Source of the DNA: Leptospira fluminis | Lineage (GTDB): Bacteria > Spirochaetota > Leptospiria > Leptospirales > Leptospiraceae | DNA length: 64,000 bases | Direction: 5' to 3' | Assembly: GCF_004771275.1 (NCBI RefSeq) | Contig: NZ_RQEV01000018.1 | Coordinates: 96,440-160,439 of the forward strand | Part shown: piece after piece, positions 47,308 through 55,893 of the stretch | Layout of the letters: every line of letters starts with the position of its first letter | Position numbering within the stretch: the first letter of the stretch is position 1 | Program-made: the position numbers and the translations under genes | Notes under the pieces: model-generated | The model's input: the letters and a program-made list of their open reading frames with translations, nothing else | Told to the model about the DNA's origin: nothing | Databases searched by the model: none

Positions 47308-47414
47308 GCCTTCTCGATTCCTAAGTTCCAAAATTCCCGCACAAATCCAGACGTAAACCGAATAATCGATAGGAAAAGCCGAGCAATTCTATTTCCTTAG
47401 ACGAAAAACGCCTT

Positions 47415-47771
47415 ATGGACGGACCGCAATTCTTCGCCTCTTGCCTGCTCTCTACGGATTGTATCCGAGCGGCACAACTGTATGCGGACCTTTTCCAAGG
47501 AAGCGTTTTGCGTTCTTCTCCCGGACATTCGGAAATACTCTTTTCCGAGACGGCGCGGGTGATTTTTAGCCGTGAGTCCGAAGAGTGTCCCGTGTTTCCC
47601 GGTACGTTAGTCTGGAAGATCGAAAAAGGGAAGATTCCGACTTTTTCCGATCTTCTTTTGAAAAGCGGCTTTTTTCGGGAAAGAGTCGGATCGCTTTACG
47701 ATTCCTTTTTGGACCCCTGGGGAAATAGGATCTGGTTGTATTTTCTAGACGAATCGGAGAAGACGCTTTAA
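47415..47771 (+). CDS. VOC (glyoxalase-like) superfamily protein
   Basis: A 118-residue protein with the beta-alpha-beta-beta-beta layout of half a vicinal-oxygen-chelate fold. ASCLLSTDCIRAAQLYADLFQG resembles the family opening, and YDSFLDPWGNRIWLY resembles the usual D-P-x-G-N closing strand. The expected metal ligands (His/Glu) are not clearly conserved, so it may be a non-enzymatic member. It is divergent from leuA. Its stop TAA overlaps the stop of the convergent transporter gene in a shared TTAA. Confidence 0.55.
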   Translation: MDGPQFFASCLLSTDCIRAAQLYADLFQGSVLRSSPGHSEILFSETARVIFSRESEECPVFPGTLVWKIEKGKIPTFSDLLLKSGFFRERVGSLYDSFLDPWGNRIWLYFLDESEKTL

Positions 47772-48508
47772 CCGGGGTACGGTTGGTTGTCCTCCCGTCC
47801 TTCGAGAAGAGCCTGCTCCGCCAATTTATGAGCTTCCTCTCCCAAATACCGTTCTATGAAGGAGTGGGAGAGATAAATGACCGGAGTAATCGCGATCGCG
47901 ATCACCATCTTGTATACGAAGTTTGTGGAAGAAATCGAATTTAAGACTCCGAATTCGTATTGCCCCCAATAAGCGACGAAGATCACGACATAAGAATCCA
48001 GCAATTGGGAAACGATGGTGGAACCCGTAGCCCTTAGCCAGATAAACCGATTTTTGGTTTTTTTTCGGATCAGGTGAAAGATTTGGATATCGATCAATTG
48101 TCCGATAAGGTAGGCGATTACGGAACCGGCGATGACCTGTCCCGTATTGGTAAAAACGGTGTGAAAGGAGGGATCGTCTACGGGAGAGTTTTCCACCGCA
48201 GGTATATTCATGTCGATTTGCAGTAGAAAATACGCCAGTACGATCATCACCATTCCGACTAAGGTAAGGTAACGGACGCCTCTTCTTCCGTAGTATTCGT
48301 TGAGTAGATCCGTAACGATAAACGTTACCGGAAACGGGATCACTCCTATCGTCATCGTAAATCCGAAAGCCTGGATCCATTTGGAGCCAGTCACTTCCGC
48401 CATCAAGAGAAAGGTCAGGAAGAGGGCGCTCAGGGCAAAGAAGAGTTTGAACGGCTTATGGAACTGCATCGAAGGAAATTTTTTCCCGATCGAAGGACTG
48501 TCAATCAA
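47768..48508 (-). CDS. yhhQ: Queuosine precursor transporter
   Basis: A 246-residue inner-membrane protein of the YhhQ/DUF165 vitamin-uptake family, which imports 7-cyano-7-deazaguanine or preQ1 for tRNA queuosine synthesis. Six hydrophobic segments are visible. Conserved motifs are FPVTFIVTDLLNEYYGRRGVR near the second helix and AGSVIAYLIGQLIDIQIF followed by LRATGSTIVSQLLDSYVV. TTG at 48508 follows GGGAGG at good spacing and is better supported than the internal ATG. The ribosome binding site is partly inside a stem (48516-48550). It converges with the VOC-like gene. Confidence 0.88.
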   Translation of the reverse strand: MIDSPSIGKKFPSMQFHKPFKLFFALSALFLTFLLMAEVTGSKWIQAFGFTMTIGVIPFPVTFIVTDLLNEYYGRRGVRYLTLVGMVMIVLAYFLLQIDMNIPAVENSPVDDPSFHTVFTNTGQVIAGSVIAYLIGQLIDIQIFHLIRKKTKNRFIWLRATGSTIVSQLLDSYVVIFVAYWGQYEFGVLNSISSTNFVYKMVIAIAITPVIYLSHSFIERYLGEEAHKLAEQALLEGREDNQPYPG

Positions 48509-48512
48509 AGAA

Positions 48513-48550
48513 CCTCCCGGTTTTGGACAAAGATTTGACTTCTTACCGGG
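48513..48550 (-). promoter_or_regulatory. Leader stem overlapping the yhhQ ribosome binding site
   Basis: ACCGGG (minus strand, 48516-48521) pairs with CCCGGT (48545-48550) in the short leader of yhhQ. The pairing includes the GGG of the GGGAGG ribosome binding site, so it could modulate translation. It does not match any preQ1 riboswitch class I can recall. Confidence 0.35.
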
Positions 48551-48621
48551 TAAAGAATCACTGGAAAGCAGTCGGTGCTTTATTTTTTGCCTCCGAGATT
48601 CGATAAATACATAGAGCTCAA

Positions 48622-50238
48622 ATGAAATCCTACGAAGAAGCCCATACCCCCGAGGAACTCAACCGTCCCGTCCCGTACTTGCCTAAGAAAACCTCCGGCT
48701 GGCAAACCCTGTTTGTCAGCGTTCTTTGGTTCTGCTTATCCGGAGTTTCCTTCTATTTGGGTGTACAGGCTTTAAAGGCCCAGCATTCCGAAAAGAACGC
48801 CAATCCGATTGCCGTAGACCAAGCGAAGCCTTTGCAATTGGCGAATCCGAGTGTAAAGTCTTCCTTATCCGACCTCGGCCTCTGGGACTCACTAGGCAAA
48901 TGGTGGAATTCTACGGAGCTATTTCCGACGGAAGGCTCAAAAGAAACGGGAGTTTCCTCCGGAAACGATTCCAAGCCCGCTCTTCCTCAAAACGATGACG
49001 AAGTATCCTTTCGTGCTTCCACTTGGTTTTCGGACTATGAGGCGATGAAGAAAACCGTCCATCTTTACAATGAAATCCACCCTTTTATCTACGGTTTCAA
49101 AGGTAGAACGACGAATAACGGAGATCTGTACTCCTTATGGGGTGCCTCCCAAAAGCACGCCCGGGTCGCGGAACTACGCAGCCTGAATCCTAGAGTGAAG
49201 ATCATTCCGACGATTTTCCGTTGGGAAAATAAGAACGAGAAGATCTCCGAAAATATCGGAATGAACGGTCGGAACGATATCAGGGACAGACATATCCAGA
49301 ATATACTCTACGAAGTGGATACGTACGGTTTCGACGGGATAGACATCGACTACGAAGGGATGTCCTGTGAGAAAAAGGAAAAATTCGAAGAGTTCATCGT
49401 AATTCTTTCCAAAGAGATTCACAAACGGGGAAAAATCCTTTCCGTTGCCGTTCACCCTAAGACCTCCGCAAAAAAGAGCGGCCTCAAAGCTTGCAAGGGA
49501 CTGAACGAAAAGATCAACATGGATTTCGCCGAAAACTGGCGCGGTCCTATGACTCACGATTATGCTTTCCTAGCGAAACATGCGGATCGGATCAAAGTGA
49601 TGGCCTACGAATTGCATCCTAGAAAATACCGCAATCCGGGGCCGGGACCCCAAGCTCCGAACGTATGGATCCGGAACATCATCGAATACGCTAAAGAAAG
49701 GGTTCCCGCTAAAAAGCTATATATGGCGATTCCGACGTACGGTTACGACTGGGCCCTAAATTGCAATGCTAAGATCAAATCCGTTTATTGGTCCGACGCG
49801 TTGCGGCGCCAACAGATAGGCGTGACCCGTCAGCCTACCAATATCGATAAAGTGCTTGCAGAGAGCAAAAATTCCAATTCCTGGACCAATCTTTCCCGCT
49901 TTAGTTGGGTTCATGAAGGAAAAACCTACGAGGATCCCAGCATCTGGTATCATTCGGAAGGATGCGATCGCGTAGCCTTCTTTATGAACCGTAAGGCTTT
50001 CGAAGAGAAGATGACCTTATTGCGTTCGTACGATCTCGGCGGATTTTCTTTTTGGCAACTTTTGTCCGATAACGACCCCGGAATCAGTACGTATCTGGAA
50101 CTATTAGTCACGAATAAATTGCCTCCTGTTCCTAAGGCACAAACCAAACCGAAGAACCCGGACGTCAAGCAGACGGCTCCGGAGGACAATCAGGATCAGG
50201 AAGAAGCGAAAAATAACCAGGACCTTGTCAAAAAGTAA
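48622..50238 (+). CDS. Membrane-anchored glycoside hydrolase family 18 protein
   Basis: A 538-residue protein with an N-terminal cytoplasmic tail, one transmembrane helix (about residues 29-50) and a Ser/Asn-rich spacer. A GH18 barrel runs from about residue 135 to 500. The catalytic motif D-x-x-D-x-D-x-E is present as GFDGIDIDYEGM, with VMAYELHP and the final FSFWQLLSDN strand typical of the family. It may cut chitin-like, N-acetylglucosamine-containing or peptidoglycan-related glycans outside the inner membrane. Resemblance to the spore-protein/lysin branch suggests a wall substrate, but this is inference. The C-terminal 35 residues are a low-complexity Gln/Asn/Glu tail. It overlaps the next gene by 14 bases. 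Confidence 0.88.
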   Translation: MKSYEEAHTPEELNRPVPYLPKKTSGWQTLFVSVLWFCLSGVSFYLGVQALKAQHSEKNANPIAVDQAKPLQLANPSVKSSLSDLGLWDSLGKWWNSTELFPTEGSKETGVSSGNDSKPALPQNDDEVSFRASTWFSDYEAMKKTVHLYNEIHPFIYGFKGRTTNNGDLYSLWGASQKHARVAELRSLNPRVKIIPTIFRWENKNEKISENIGMNGRNDIRDRHIQNILYEVDTYGFDGIDIDYEGMSCEKKEKFEEFIVILSKEIHKRGKILSVAVHPKTSAKKSGLKACKGLNEKINMDFAENWRGPMTHDYAFLAKHADRIKVMAYELHPRKYRNPGPGPQAPNVWIRNIIEYAKERVPAKKLYMAIPTYGYDWALNCNAKIKSVYWSDALRRQQIGVTRQPTNIDKVLAESKNSNSWTNLSRFSWVHEGKTYEDPSIWYHSEGCDRVAFFMNRKAFEEKMTLLRSYDLGGFSFWQLLSDNDPGISTYLELLVTNKLPPVPKAQTKPKNPDVKQTAPEDNQDQEEAKNNQDLVKK

Positions 50239-51169
50239 GGAAACAAAAATCTCCGAAGATCCCTCCGAAGCTGCAGAGGTTCTCCAAAGAGGAGGGATCG
50301 TCCTTTTCCCCACCGAAACGGTATACGGGATCGGCGCCGATTCCAGAAACGCCGAAGCTTGTTTACGGATTTATAAAATTAAAAACCGCCCGACGGATAA
50401 CCCGTTGATCGTACATCTTGCGGACACGGATTCCATCGCAGGGATCGCTCGTATGAATCCTGGCGCCTTGATATTGGCCGGAGAATTTCTCCCAGGGCCT
50501 CTCACGATGATCCTGAAAAAATCGGATCCGAAAGTCTATTCGACCGGATTGGACACGATCGGCGTCCGGGTTCCGAGTCACGGAGCCGCGCATAGGATGC
50601 TTTCCGCATTTGGAGGTCCGGTTTCGGCCCCTTCCGCGAATGTTTCCGGGAGACCTTCGATTACGAGAATGGAGGACGCGATCCAAGAGTTTGCAGGGGA
50701 GGTGGATCTGATCCTAAAAGGAGAAGATCCTAAAATAGGATTGGAATCCACCGTAGTGGACCTTTCCACGGAACCTCCCAAACTGCTTCGTCCAGGAGCG
50801 TATGAATTTTCGGAATTGAGTCGTTTTTTACCGGATCTCGTTTTAGCGGAACCCTTGGGTTCCGGAGAAAAACCGGCGAGTCCGGGAATGAAATACAGAC
50901 ATTACGCGCCCGATTGCAGGATTTTTCTGGCTACAGGCATGGAAACTCCGAGTTCCGACTCGGCTGCCATCGGAATCGGGATCGAAACGTCCGGCTGGGC
51001 ATATGCAATTTCCGTTAAAAACAATTCGGAATATATGAGGGAATTATATTCCTTCTTCCGAGATTGCGATGCGAAAGGAATCCAAGCTGCGTTCTGTTTT
51101 CAGCCGTTGTTCGAACCGGGAAGGGACGCGCTTTTAAACCGTATCACTAAGGCGGCAGCGGCGAGTTAA
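50225..51169 (+). CDS. tsaC: L-threonylcarbamoyladenylate synthase (Sua5 type)
   Basis: Makes threonylcarbamoyl-AMP from threonine, bicarbonate and ATP for the t6A modification of ANN-decoding tRNAs. The 314-residue protein has the YrdC domain (GGIVLFPTETVYGIGADSRN, KNRPTDNPLIVHL, GVRVPSH, APSANVSGRPS, LESTVVDL) and the shorter C-terminal Sua5 domain joined by the SPGMKYRHYAP linker. It is therefore the Sua5 rather than the minimal TsaC form. The TTG start at 50225 lies in the 3' end of the GH18 gene. Its stop abuts the sppA stop on the other strand. Confidence 0.93.
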   Translation: MSKSKETKISEDPSEAAEVLQRGGIVLFPTETVYGIGADSRNAEACLRIYKIKNRPTDNPLIVHLADTDSIAGIARMNPGALILAGEFLPGPLTMILKKSDPKVYSTGLDTIGVRVPSHGAAHRMLSAFGGPVSAPSANVSGRPSITRMEDAIQEFAGEVDLILKGEDPKIGLESTVVDLSTEPPKLLRPGAYEFSELSRFLPDLVLAEPLGSGEKPASPGMKYRHYAPDCRIFLATGMETPSSDSAAIGIGIETSGWAYAISVKNNSEYMRELYSFFRDCDAKGIQAAFCFQPLFEPGRDALLNRITKAAAAS

Positions 51170-52885
51170 TTAACGTTTTGCTAATTTTTCCGCCAATTCC
51201 GAAAAGTAATGCGGTCCTTCGTCTCGTAATTTTTCCAAAGAGTCGAAATCGGGAAGGCCCAGAGTTCGGAGGGATAGGCTAGGCTTTAATTCCTGGATGA
51301 GGTCCTTCCAACTATAGGTTCCGGGGAGATATCTCACTTCCACTTTTGTCAAATCCAATTTCTCTTTGATTCGGTCCAGCGTTTCCAGGAAGGAGGAACA
51401 GGAGTCCAGATAGCCACCCTGTAAGAAACGCGTTCCCAAGAAGACCCTGCCTTCTCCCCATTTCGATTCTAATTCTTCTTTCGTGGTCTTTCTAGCCGAA
51501 GTGACTCGGGAATAAAACAGATCTCTCGAACGGGAAACTTCCTTTTTGAGGAATGCCGCCGATTTCGGTCCTAATTTTCCGTATTCGGAAAGGATGTCCC
51601 GGTAAGGATAAAACGCGATTCTTTCCTTCTTTACGCCTAGTTTATCGTATAAACCCTTTAGATCGAATCGAAGCATGACTGCTCCGATGGAACCTACGAC
51701 GGAATAGGGCGAAGCATGGATTTCTTCTCCTCCGCAGGCCAGGTAGTAGCCGCCGGAAGCCGCCACGTTGAGAACATAGGTGAAAACGGGTTTTTTTTCC
51801 GAAAGCTTTCTAATTTCACGATAGATGAGTTCGGAAACCAACGCCGACCCTCCCGGAGAATTCATTTCCAGCACGACCGCAGCGACCTTCGGATCTTCCC
51901 GTAATTCTTTTAACAAATTCTGATAATATCTATAGGAGACCTGTCTGGATCGGAATTCTTCCTCTCTTCCCAGATCGGGTAGGATATTTCCTTGTACGGG
52001 GAGAATCGCGACGATGGGATAGGATTTCGAAATCGCGGAAAACCTCACGAGTTTGGAGTGTAACCTAAGTCCTTTGTCAGCGAGTTTTTTGTAGTTCGGC
52101 TTTTCCGGCTTTCCTTCCTTTTCGTTCAGGTAATCCTCATAGAGGTAATTCTCCCGGAATTCGTCCTCTTCCAGGAGCGCCGTCAAAAAATTCCCTTCCA
52201 GGAGGGATTCGGAGCTCAAGATCGGCCGCTCCAATACGGAAAGGGAAAGTCCGGAAGTGGAGGCGAAACTTTCCTTCAAAAATTCCCTTTGGTCCTTCAG
52301 CAAATTTTCCAGGTTTTTCCGAGCCGGAGCGGAAAAGGAGGAACGTTGGAACGTTTCTCCGAAGGATTTAAAGGCTCCGCTTGCGTACGTCTCCACTCCC
52401 ACGCCGACCTTTTTTGCGGCGTCTCCGAAGAAGTAAGCCTCCGCAGAAGGGAGAGTCGGAAAGAATTCCGATGCGGAACTGGAATATCTTTCTTTGCAAT
52501 AGGAAAGTAATAGAAGAGATTTTGTTCCTCCGCCGAGGGAATATCCCGCAGTCGTGATCCCTTTTTCGTTCAGGGCTTGGATGGATTTGCAGAGATTCCA
52601 GGTTTCTCCATAACCGTATTCGGGAGCTTCGAATAGAAAGGAAACCTTTTGCAATCCAGGGATCTTGGAAAGTGCACGCATCCAAAGGAGAAAATCCACA
52701 AAGAAAGGTTCTTCTCCGCCGGATACGAACATCTTTACGAACCAGGATTTTCTTTCATAAGAGAAAGAAGAGGGAACCTCCAAAAAGAAATGATTTCCGT
52801 TTCGAAAGCGGAAAAGAACCAATCTCCAGAATTGTAATAGAAGTCGGATCGGTAAAAAAACGAATGAAACGATGGAGAAAAACAT
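51170..52885 (-). CDS. sppA: Signal peptide peptidase SppA (67 kDa-like, two-domain)
   Basis: A 571-residue membrane-bound serine protease that degrades cleaved signal peptides. An N-terminal hydrophobic helix (FFSIVSFVFLPIRLLLQF) anchors it. The N-terminal half contains VETYASGAFKSFGETF, aligning with the region of the catalytic Lys. The C-terminal half has MNSPGGSALVSELIYREI and AASGGYYLACGG with the nucleophilic Ser, the two-domain layout of E. coli SppA. The frame continues upstream to 53143 over the uvrA start, but ATG at 52885 has AAGGA at correct spacing and a proper N-terminal helix. It is divergent from uvrA across a 124-base gap. Confidence 0.9.
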   Translation of the reverse strand: MFFSIVSFVFLPIRLLLQFWRLVLFRFRNGNHFFLEVPSSFSYERKSWFVKMFVSGGEEPFFVDFLLWMRALSKIPGLQKVSFLFEAPEYGYGETWNLCKSIQALNEKGITTAGYSLGGGTKSLLLLSYCKERYSSSASEFFPTLPSAEAYFFGDAAKKVGVGVETYASGAFKSFGETFQRSSFSAPARKNLENLLKDQREFLKESFASTSGLSLSVLERPILSSESLLEGNFLTALLEEDEFRENYLYEDYLNEKEGKPEKPNYKKLADKGLRLHSKLVRFSAISKSYPIVAILPVQGNILPDLGREEEFRSRQVSYRYYQNLLKELREDPKVAAVVLEMNSPGGSALVSELIYREIRKLSEKKPVFTYVLNVAASGGYYLACGGEEIHASPYSVVGSIGAVMLRFDLKGLYDKLGVKKERIAFYPYRDILSEYGKLGPKSAAFLKKEVSRSRDLFYSRVTSARKTTKEELESKWGEGRVFLGTRFLQGGYLDSCSSFLETLDRIKEKLDLTKVEVRYLPGTYSWKDLIQELKPSLSLRTLGLPDFDSLEKLRDEGPHYFSELAEKLAKR

Positions 52886-52896
52886 GGGCGGTTCCT

Positions 52897-52909
52897 TTTG
52901 CCGACCAAT
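52897..52909. promoter_or_regulatory. Near-consensus SOS box between sppA and uvrA
   Basis: TTTG-CCGAC-CAAT differs by one base from TTTG-N5-CAAA and lies in the divergent gap, 101 bases before the uvrA start and 12 bases before the sppA start. uvrA is an SOS gene in many bacteria. With one mismatch, chance occurrence is possible. Confidence 0.3.
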
Positions 52910-53009
52910 GTATTTTCCGTGCGAAAGTAGAAAACGGATTTTTGCCCGTGGAAAACCGCTTTTCAGTCTAAGGTTCGGGAATTTCTCTGAACACGAAGAG
53001 GGTACTAGT

Positions 53010-55844
53010 TTGGACCATATCCGGATTCGAGGTGCGAGAGAACACAACTTAAAGGACGTCAGTCTGGACATTCCCAGGGACAAGCTAGTGGTGGTCACCG
53101 GTCTGTCCGGATCCGGAAAATCCTCTTTAGCTTTCGATACCATCTATGCGGAAGGGCAAAGAAGGTATGTGGAAAGTCTTTCCGCATACGCCCGGCAATT
53201 TTTGGGTCAAATGGAAAAGCCGGATCTCGATCTGATCGAAGGATTGTCTCCCGCGATTTCCATAGAACAAAAAACGACCCATCGAAATCCTCGGTCCACG
53301 GTCGGGACGGTCACCGAAATCTACGATTACTTGAGGCTTCTCTATGCAAGAATCGGAAAGCCCCATTGTCCGATATGCGGCACTCCGATCCAGTCCCTTT
53401 CGGTGGACCAGATCACCGAAAGAATCCTGTCTTATCCTGAGGGAACCAAGTTGCAGCTTCTTTCCCCGATCGTTTCCGGTAAAAAGGGGGAGCATAAGGA
53501 TATTTTGGATAAAATCCGTAAAGACGGGTTCAATCGCGTGCGGATTAACGGGGAGATCCGTACCTTAGACGAAGAGATCGTGCTAAAGAAAAGTTTTAAG
53601 GCCACGATAGAGATAGTAGTCGACCGATTGGTGATGAAGGACGGGATCCGCTCCAGGTTGGCGGACTCCGTAGAAACCTCTCTCAAACAATCCGACGGAA
53701 TTCTGATCGTGGACGACGGAAAGAAGGATCATATTTTTTCCCAAAAATTGTCCTGCCCGAATCACCCGGAGGAATCCCTTCCGGAACTTTCACCTAGATT
53801 ATTCTCCTTTAATTCTCCGTACGGAGCTTGCGAAACCTGCGACGGATTGGGGAGTCTCCTCGAGTTCGACGAGGATCTTTTGGTGACGGATCCCGAACTC
53901 TCCCTGGTGGAAGGTTGTATCGAAGCATGGGCCGGGGCAAAGAGCAACAGCTATTGGTTTTTGACCACTGTCCATTCCATGGCAAAGACATTGAAGTTCG
54001 ATTACAATACTCCTTGGAAAAAGTTGCCTGAGAAGGTGAAAAAGACGGTGCTTTACGGAGATCGTAACCTAAGGATCGATTACGATTTTAAAAAGGAGAA
54101 CGCCCGCTACGAATTCAGCCGGGAATTCGAGGGAGTGATTCCGAATCTGAAACGAAGATACAAGGAATCTTCGGAGGCGAGAAGACAGATGTTGGAAGGA
54201 TATATGACGAATCACGCCTGTCCTTCCTGTAACGGAAAACGTCTGAAACCGGTGACGCTGGCAGTCAAGGTAAACGATTTGAGCATAGACCGATTTTCCG
54301 CCTTCAGCGTGGAAAAAGCGTTAACGTTCGTGAAATCGATGAGATTGAAAGGAAGCGAGGAGGTCATTGCCAAACCCATTTTGAAGGAGATCCAACAAAG
54401 GCTGACCTTTTTGAACGACGTCGGGGTCGGTTATCTCAGTTTGGAGCGTTCTGCGGGTTCCTTGTCCGGAGGAGAAGCGCAAAGGATACGGTTAGCGACA
54501 CAGATCGGTTCTAGATTGCAGGGAGTGTTGTACATTTTGGACGAGCCTTCCATCGGACTGCACCAGAGGGATAATACGAAGCTCATCAATACTCTTAAGG
54601 ATTTGCGGGACCTCGGAAATACCGTTCTCGTGGTGGAGCACGATCAGGAAACCATGGAAGAGGCGGACTGGCTCATCGACATGGGACCCGGTGCGGGAGT
54701 TCATGGAGGAACGGTGGTCTGTGCAGGACCTCCTGCAGAAGTCGCCAAGAATAAGAATTCGTTAACCGGGAAATATCTTTCGGGAAAGGCGTTCATCCCG
54801 CTTCCGGAATCGGTTCGTCCCGGAAACGGAAAGAAACTCAAGATCCAGGGTGCTAAAGAGAACAATCTGAAAAACGTTACCTTGGACATTCCTCTCGGAA
54901 AATTGGTGTTGGTCACGGGTGTTTCCGGTTCCGGAAAATCCACTCTGATCAACGATATACTGTACAACGCGGCCGCCCACAAGGTGATGAAGATGCGCAC
55001 CATCGCAGGAAAGCACGAAAAGATCACCGGCCTGGAAGAGATAGATAAGATCATCAATATCGACCAATCTCCTATCGGCAGGACTCCCCGTTCGAACCCG
55101 GCGACGTACACCGGGCTCTTTACCGTGGTTCGGGATATTTTTTCGGGTTTGGAGGATTCCAAGCTGAGAGGATACAGCCCCGGGCGTTTCAGCTTCAATG
55201 TGAGCGGAGGAAGGTGCGAAACCTGCGAGGGAGACGGAATCCTCAAGATCGAAATGCACTTTTTACCGGACGTATATGTGACCTGCGACGTATGCAAAGG
55301 AAAGAGATACAACCAGGAAACTCTGGAAGTGAAGTACAAGGGAAAGAATATCTACGAGATTCTGGAAATGACGGTGGAAGATTCCGTCAAGTTTTTCGAG
55401 AATATTCCCGCGTTGAAACGGAAACTCGAAACCTTGGACGAAGTGGGACTGGGTTACATTAAGTTGGGCCAACCTGCCACCACCTTCTCCGGCGGTGAGG
55501 CTCAAAGAATCAAACTGGCGACGGAACTTTCCAAGCGACCTACGGGTAAGACCTTATATATCTTGGACGAACCTACGACGGGACTCCATTTCGAAGACGT
55601 TCGGAATCTTATGACCGTACTCCACACGCTAGTGGATCGGGGAAATTCCATGATCGTGATCGAGCACAATCTGGACGTGATCAAGCAGGCGGACTGGATC
55701 ATCGATATGGGGCCGGAGGGCGGAGAAGGCGGGGGGCAGGTCATTGCGGAAGGTACCCCTAAGGACGTAAGCAAAATCAAGGATTCCTTTACGGGCCAAT
55801 ATCTCCGGAAGGTTTTGGGTACGGACGGTAAAAAAGCCGGATAA
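53010..55844 (+). CDS. uvrA: Excinuclease ABC subunit A
   Basis: Damage-recognition ATPase of nucleotide excision repair. The TTG start at 53010 gives LDHIRIRGAREHNLKDV, matching the family N-terminus, and 944 residues, the normal length; an upstream frame from 52872 is discarded. Two ABC ATPase modules are present: Walker A GLSGSGKSSL and GVSGSGKSTL; signature LSGGEAQR and FSGGEAQR; Walker B YILDEPSIGLH and YILDEPTTGLH. Zinc-binding Cys pairs are visible (CPICG, CETCDGLG, CPSCNGKR, CETCEGDG, CDVCKGKR). It is divergent from sppA and 49 bases upstream of the acyl-CoA-dehydrogenase-like gene. Confidence 0.97.
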   Translation: MDHIRIRGAREHNLKDVSLDIPRDKLVVVTGLSGSGKSSLAFDTIYAEGQRRYVESLSAYARQFLGQMEKPDLDLIEGLSPAISIEQKTTHRNPRSTVGTVTEIYDYLRLLYARIGKPHCPICGTPIQSLSVDQITERILSYPEGTKLQLLSPIVSGKKGEHKDILDKIRKDGFNRVRINGEIRTLDEEIVLKKSFKATIEIVVDRLVMKDGIRSRLADSVETSLKQSDGILIVDDGKKDHIFSQKLSCPNHPEESLPELSPRLFSFNSPYGACETCDGLGSLLEFDEDLLVTDPELSLVEGCIEAWAGAKSNSYWFLTTVHSMAKTLKFDYNTPWKKLPEKVKKTVLYGDRNLRIDYDFKKENARYEFSREFEGVIPNLKRRYKESSEARRQMLEGYMTNHACPSCNGKRLKPVTLAVKVNDLSIDRFSAFSVEKALTFVKSMRLKGSEEVIAKPILKEIQQRLTFLNDVGVGYLSLERSAGSLSGGEAQRIRLATQIGSRLQGVLYILDEPSIGLHQRDNTKLINTLKDLRDLGNTVLVVEHDQETMEEADWLIDMGPGAGVHGGTVVCAGPPAEVAKNKNSLTGKYLSGKAFIPLPESVRPGNGKKLKIQGAKENNLKNVTLDIPLGKLVLVTGVSGSGKSTLINDILYNAAAHKVMKMRTIAGKHEKITGLEEIDKIINIDQSPIGRTPRSNPATYTGLFTVVRDIFSGLEDSKLRGYSPGRFSFNVSGGRCETCEGDGILKIEMHFLPDVYVTCDVCKGKRYNQETLEVKYKGKNIYEILEMTVEDSVKFFENIPALKRKLETLDEVGLGYIKLGQPATTFSGGEAQRIKLATELSKRPTGKTLYILDEPTTGLHFEDVRNLMTVLHTLVDRGNSMIVIEHNLDVIKQADWIIDMGPEGGEGGGQVIAEGTPKDVSKIKDSFTGQYLRKVLGTDGKKAG

Positions 55845-55893
55845 GTGGTGGACCCTTTCGTAAGCGTACGGCAATTGGGGTTCTTAAGAGCTT

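Noticed and set aside
52872..53009. N-terminal extension of uvrA
   Set aside because: The 46 extra residues are absent from UvrA proteins; TTG at 53010 reproduces the family N-terminus.
52886..53143. N-terminal extension of sppA over the uvrA start
   Set aside because: The extension is antisense to conserved uvrA sequence, and a well-placed ATG with AAGGA at 52885 opens directly into the membrane helix.
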